7,460 bases of DNA from Candidatus Tayloriibacteriota bacterium (GTDB taxonomy: Bacteria; Patescibacteriota; Minisyncoccia; Phycocordibacterales; JARIHA01): NCBI GenBank assembly GCA_029288475.1, contig JARIHA010000053.1:1-7460 (forward strand), read 5' to 3'. Below the pieces are notes generated by a model. It was not told where the DNA came from, searched no databases, and saw only the letters and a program-made list of their open reading frames with translations. Shown here piece after piece: positions 4,433 through 7,460 of this stretch; the first letter of the stretch is position 1; each line of letters opens with the position of its first letter. The position numbers and the translations under genes are program-made.

Positions 4433-5200
4433 TTAAGAAACTTTTTTCATTTCTCTGTTTGCTAGTTCTTCGAGCTCGGTTTCCGAAACGATCAGGAGTT
4501 CTCTTGCTGGAGCGGGGATACTTTTTATCTTTTCGAAAAATAAGGCGAGTATCACGATGCCGATCCACACTGCAAAGAATATTCCGAGCGAGCTTGTTTT
4601 TCCTGCAGTGTTAATTATAAATAAATTAAAGAGAGAGTGCAACGCAATAGCTATAACAAGTCCAATGGAGAAATGAATCGCTCTTGATTTTTTGCTTCGA
4701 TAGAAAGCCAACCCGAGGGAAATACCAATGGCGGAAGAGGAAATGATGTGGATAAGATTGGCACCAATGAAGCGAAGATTGCCTGTATCAAGGCTTAGTA
4801 TGATACTGCCTGCATGAATGGGATTCAGGATATAGAGTACGTTCTCAAGTGCAGCAAATCCGAGAGCGGTAGTAAGCAGATAAATGATCGGATCTACCGG
4901 TTCATCATCATCTTTTTTAGTGAGACTGGTAACAACTGCCGCGCCAAATTTAAAGAGTTCTTCAATGGTTGCCCAGACAATGATCAATAAGGTGGTGCTT
5001 TGAATATGACTTTGCGCAAAGGCCTGAAAGGGAACTACAAGGGGAACAGCGAGCATTCCTCCGAGAAAGGCCATGATCACGCGTTTGCGCGGTTCAGGAT
5101 GAGTATCTTCCTTAAGCCAAAGCCACAACCAAAGAATAGTGGGCAAAATGCCACCAACAAGTCCAAAAAAGAGTTGGAAAAAGGTGAAGCCCGAGTCCAT
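4433..5200 (-). CDS. PrsW-family intramembrane metalloprotease-like protein
   Basis: PrsW is a polytopic membrane protease; in Bacillus it makes the first cut in the anti-sigma factor RsiW. The 255-residue protein has about seven hydrophobic helices and the family's conserved sites: the D-T-H-P-E-P loop after the first helix (about 32-37), the E80-E81-L-F-K84 motif, the A-L-E119-N120-V-L-Y motif, H151 in the I-H-I-I-S-S-S helix, and H188 with N192 in A-L-H-S-L-F-N. The C-terminal about 35 residues form a charged cytoplasmic tail. The ATG at 5200 is five bases downstream of the valS stop and hsp20 follows after 23 bases, so it is probably translated from the valS mRNA. No RsiW-like anti-sigma gene is in the window, so the substrate is unknown. 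The family call is strong and the role is inferred. Confidence 0.9.
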   Translation of the reverse strand: MDSGFTFFQLFFGLVGGILPTILWLWLWLKEDTHPEPRKRVIMAFLGGMLAVPLVVPFQAFAQSHIQSTTLLIIVWATIEELFKFGAAVVTSLTKKDDDEPVDPIIYLLTTALGFAALENVLYILNPIHAGSIILSLDTGNLRFIGANLIHIISSSAIGISLGLAFYRSKKSRAIHFSIGLVIAIALHSLFNLFIINTAGKTSSLGIFFAVWIGIVILALFFEKIKSIPAPARELLIVSETELEELANREMKKVS

Positions 5201-5205
5201 AAGGA

Positions 5206-7395
5206 CTATTGTACCTCAGGCCAGCTTTCTATCATAAGCATTCTGTGGGTATCTTTGAGTGATTGCCAGATTTCTTCAGTAATAAAGGGCATAAAAGGAT
5301 GGAGAAGCTTGAGGGAAGTCCTAAGAATGGTAAGGAGAGTATACTGTGCAGAAATCTTTGTCTTCGTATCTTCACTCAAGAGATTCTTTTTACTTTCTTC
5401 AATGATTTTGTCTGCAAAGGTATGCCAGAAATAGTGATAGATTTTTTCAGCTGCTAGATAGAAACGATAATTGTCCATGTCGAGGGTGATGTCTGCGATT
5501 TTTTGAGAAAGTTCGGCAAGATCAGCCTTATCCTTTTCCGAAAGAGAGTTTGAGAGTTCGGTGCTCTGGAGTTGTGAAAGATCGAAGTCTTCCGTATTTG
5601 AAAGTACAAATCGTGTCGCGTTCCAGATCTTATTGGCAAAGTTTTTGTAGCCTTTGATCTTGTTTTCGGCGAGCGCCATTTCATTCCCAGGAGTATTGCC
5701 AACTACTAATCCCATGCGCAATGCATCGGTACCGTATTTCTCAGTAATATCGATAGGATTGATCACGTTGCCTTTGCTCTTGCTCATCTTTTTTCCTTGA
5801 GCATCATTTACCAAACCGTGAAGGTAGACATTTTTAAACGGTACATCCTTTGCCAAATAAAGGCCAAAGATAACCATGCGGGGAATCCATTTGAAGATGA
5901 GATCAGAACCTGTTTCCATCACATCGGTAGGGTAGAAAGTTTTAAAATCTTTACTATCAGGGTATCCAAGTGAAATAAGCGGCCATTGTCCAGAAGAGAA
6001 CCAAGTATCAAAGGTGTCGGTATCTTTGCGGAGCGGGGCATTACATTGTGGACAAGTAGTTATCGTGTCGTCAAGATCGGGTATGCCAAAACCACACGAA
6101 TCACAGATTTTTGCTGGAATTGATATCCCCCAAACGATCTGTCTTGAGATGTTCCAGTCGATGGGATTTTTCATCCAGTGAAGAAATATCTTTCGGTAAT
6201 TGTCAGGGTAGAACGTGATTTTTCCTTCTTCTACTGCTTGAAGAGCCATGTCCGCTAAAGGCTTCATTTTCACGAACCATTGTGGAATCAATCGCGGTTC
6301 GATTACGCTTTCACATTTATAGCAGACGGGCACGCTGTGTTTGTATTCTTCTTTTTTAACAATTAATCCCATGGCTTCCAGGTCTGCAGCAACGGTCTTG
6401 CGGGCTTCAGCAATTTTCATACCAACGTATTTTCCTGTCTTTTGGTTTAATTTTCCAAACTGATCAATAACCTCGATGAGAGACAGATTGTGTCTTTGCG
6501 CCAGCTCAAAATCGTTTTTGTCATGTGCTGGAGTGATTTTGAGGGCTCCAGTTCCAAATTCCATATCTACTACAGCATCGCCAACCACCTTAAGTTTCAT
6601 AGTACCGATTGGAGTGGTTACTTCAATTTCCTTACCAATGAAATCAGTATAGCGTTTGTCGTTAGGATTTACTGCCACTGCTACATCACCAAAAATAGTT
6701 TCAGGTCTTACGGTGGCTACGGTAAGTGGTCCGTATTTTAGATAATAAAGAGTATCGGTCAGTTCCTTTGATTCTGTTTCTACATCAGAGAGGGAAGTCT
6801 GATGCTTGATGCACCAGTTTACCAAGCGTTTGCCGCGGTATACCAGCCCGTCGTCGTACATTTTCTTGAAAGTCTTGTGAACATCCTTGATCACTGACGG
6901 GTCGAGGGTGAACTTCTCTCGGGACCAGTCACATGAAGCTCCCATGTGGCGTACTTCGGCTTCCATGTACTTTTTATTTTCCAAGGTAAAAGCCATTATT
7001 TCATCAAAGAGCTCTTTTGGGTCCATCTTGAATCGTGAGCGCCCCTCTTTCTCGAGCTTTTTTTCATATACGATCTGCGTTTCAAATCCAGCATGATCGG
7101 CACCGGGAACCCAGAGAGCTTTGAAACCTTGCATTCGCTTATAGCGGGTCATAATGTCCTCAAGGGTAATGAAGAGTGCGTGACCGGCATGAAGATGACC
7201 GTTTGCGTTTGGCGGCGGCATGATGATGCTGAAAGGCTTGCCTGCATTTGGATTTATTTTTCCCGATAAGAGCTTGGGACGTTCAGGTAGATTGTCGGGG
7301 TTGAAAAAACCGCTTTTGTCCCAGAGGGTGTAGATGCGTTCTTCGGTTTCCTTTGGATTATAGGGGCTAAGGAATTTTTCGTCTGTCTTGTTCAT
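5206..7395 (-). CDS. valS: Valine--tRNA ligase, short form without C-terminal coiled coil
   Basis: A class Ia aminoacyl-tRNA synthetase that charges tRNA-Val in the cytoplasm and hydrolyses mischarged Thr-tRNA-Val. It has 729 residues. The HIGH motif is H69-A-G-H72 in PPPNANGHLHAGHA. The CP1 editing domain (about 215-345) carries ATVRPETIFGDVAVAVNP and GALKITPAHDKND. Two zinc-type knuckles are present: C358/C361, and C431/C434 with C448/C451. The signature DTWFSSGQWP lies at about 463-472 and K536-M-S-K-S540 follows. The anticodon-binding helical domain ends at HPFMPFITEEIW and MIESWPEVQ. Bacterial ValRS is usually about 860-950 residues; the terminal coiled-coil tRNA-binding arm is missing. 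Start: ATG 7395 (MNKTDEKFLSPYNPKETEER) is preferred to the in-frame TTG at 7416, which lies upstream of the -10 box. It heads the valS-prsW-hsp20 cluster. Confidence 0.97.
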   Translation of the reverse strand: MNKTDEKFLSPYNPKETEERIYTLWDKSGFFNPDNLPERPKLLSGKINPNAGKPFSIIMPPPNANGHLHAGHALFITLEDIMTRYKRMQGFKALWVPGADHAGFETQIVYEKKLEKEGRSRFKMDPKELFDEIMAFTLENKKYMEAEVRHMGASCDWSREKFTLDPSVIKDVHKTFKKMYDDGLVYRGKRLVNWCIKHQTSLSDVETESKELTDTLYYLKYGPLTVATVRPETIFGDVAVAVNPNDKRYTDFIGKEIEVTTPIGTMKLKVVGDAVVDMEFGTGALKITPAHDKNDFELAQRHNLSLIEVIDQFGKLNQKTGKYVGMKIAEARKTVAADLEAMGLIVKKEEYKHSVPVCYKCESVIEPRLIPQWFVKMKPLADMALQAVEEGKITFYPDNYRKIFLHWMKNPIDWNISRQIVWGISIPAKICDSCGFGIPDLDDTITTCPQCNAPLRKDTDTFDTWFSSGQWPLISLGYPDSKDFKTFYPTDVMETGSDLIFKWIPRMVIFGLYLAKDVPFKNVYLHGLVNDAQGKKMSKSKGNVINPIDITEKYGTDALRMGLVVGNTPGNEMALAENKIKGYKNFANKIWNATRFVLSNTEDFDLSQLQSTELSNSLSEKDKADLAELSQKIADITLDMDNYRFYLAAEKIYHYFWHTFADKIIEESKKNLLSEDTKTKISAQYTLLTILRTSLKLLHPFMPFITEEIWQSLKDTHRMLMIESWPEVQ

Positions 7396-7406
7396 AGATG
7401 TAGTCA

Positions 7407-7415
7407 AATATAGCA
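7407..7415 (-). promoter_or_regulatory. Extended -10 promoter of valS
   Basis: On the minus strand TGCTATATT is an extended -10 element, 11 bases before the valS ATG at 7395, so the leader would be only about five bases. The 11-mer TTTTTGCTATA (7409-7419) is identical to the one before the gene at 2867. No strong -35 is visible. Confidence 0.6.
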
Positions 7416-7420
7416 AAAAT

Positions 7421-7456
7421 AGGGCTTTTGGGAAAGAAATAATAAAAAACAGCCCT
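7421..7456 (-). terminator. Probable terminator of a gene upstream of valS, beyond the window
   Basis: AGGGCT (7421-7426) and AGCCCT (7451-7456) are inverted repeats, extendable by TTT/AAA after a bulged base. On the minus strand the second arm is followed by ATTTTTG. This fits a weak intrinsic terminator ending a minus-strand gene that lies to the right, directly next to the valS promoter. The loop is long, about 18-24 bases, so confidence is limited. Confidence 0.4.
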
Positions 7457-7460
7457 AGTT

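Noticed and set aside
4410..4568. In-frame N-terminal extension of the Hsp20 ORF (53 residues before MAKEKR)
   Set aside because: It overlaps the well-supported 3' end of prsW in another frame, is rich in Arg/Lys and not Hsp20-like, and the family fits a start at 4409.
7396..7416. TTG start adding seven residues to ValRS
   Set aside because: The codon precedes the extended -10 at 7407-7415, and ValRS proteins start close to the KTDEKFLSPYNPKETEER segment.
1..7460. CRISPR array, insertion sequence or prophage
   Set aside because: No regularly spaced repeats, transposase or phage gene was seen; the only selfish-looking item is the broken ORF at 2337-2724.

Overview
The window looks like a stretch of core chromosome from a member of the Candidate Phyla Radiation, most likely a Parcubacteria/Paceibacteria lineage. 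This is inferred from features read directly: AT-rich DNA, compact gene spacing, few Shine-Dalgarno sequences, extended -10 boxes sitting almost on the start codon, a ValRS without the usual C-terminal coiled coil, and several small one-helix membrane proteins of a kind I associate with these genomes. No database search was possible.

Left part, mostly plus strand (1-3242): the C-terminal ~436 residues of the ribosomal GTPase LepA/EF4 (N-terminal GTPase domain outside the window). A 37-residue single-TM protein on the minus strand converges on lepA and diverges from an FtsB/DivIC-like septum protein. Next come a long hairpin terminator, a YruB/NrdH-type glutaredoxin with a near-consensus promoter and its own terminator, a frameshifted gene resembling a LAGLIDADG-like family, a slightly irregular tRNA-Arg(CCU), a 91-residue one-TM protein with a leaderless-looking promoter, and tRNA-Phe(GAA) with encoded CCA.

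Right part, all minus strand (3278-7460): valS, a PrsW-family intramembrane protease and an Hsp20 chaperone form a tight cluster (gaps of 5 and 23 bases) that is probably an operon. Downstream of it lies a separate gene with an N-terminal cold-shock-like domain. Its frame appears broken: the intact ORF runs straight through a perfect 11-bp terminator hairpin, whereas a +1 frame gives a more protein-like C-terminus that stops 20 bases before that hairpin. A terminator-like inverted repeat just upstream of valS probably ends a gene beyond the window edge.

Together the genes cover translation (lepA, valS, two tRNAs), division (ftsB-like), redox (glutaredoxin) and protein/membrane quality control (prsW, hsp20). 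I see no CRISPR array, insertion sequence or clear new multi-gene system. The points most worth checking are the two independent frame breaks, the tiny membrane protein on a shared divergent promoter, the recurring TTTTTGCTATA start-proximal promoter, and the long hairpin after ftsB.
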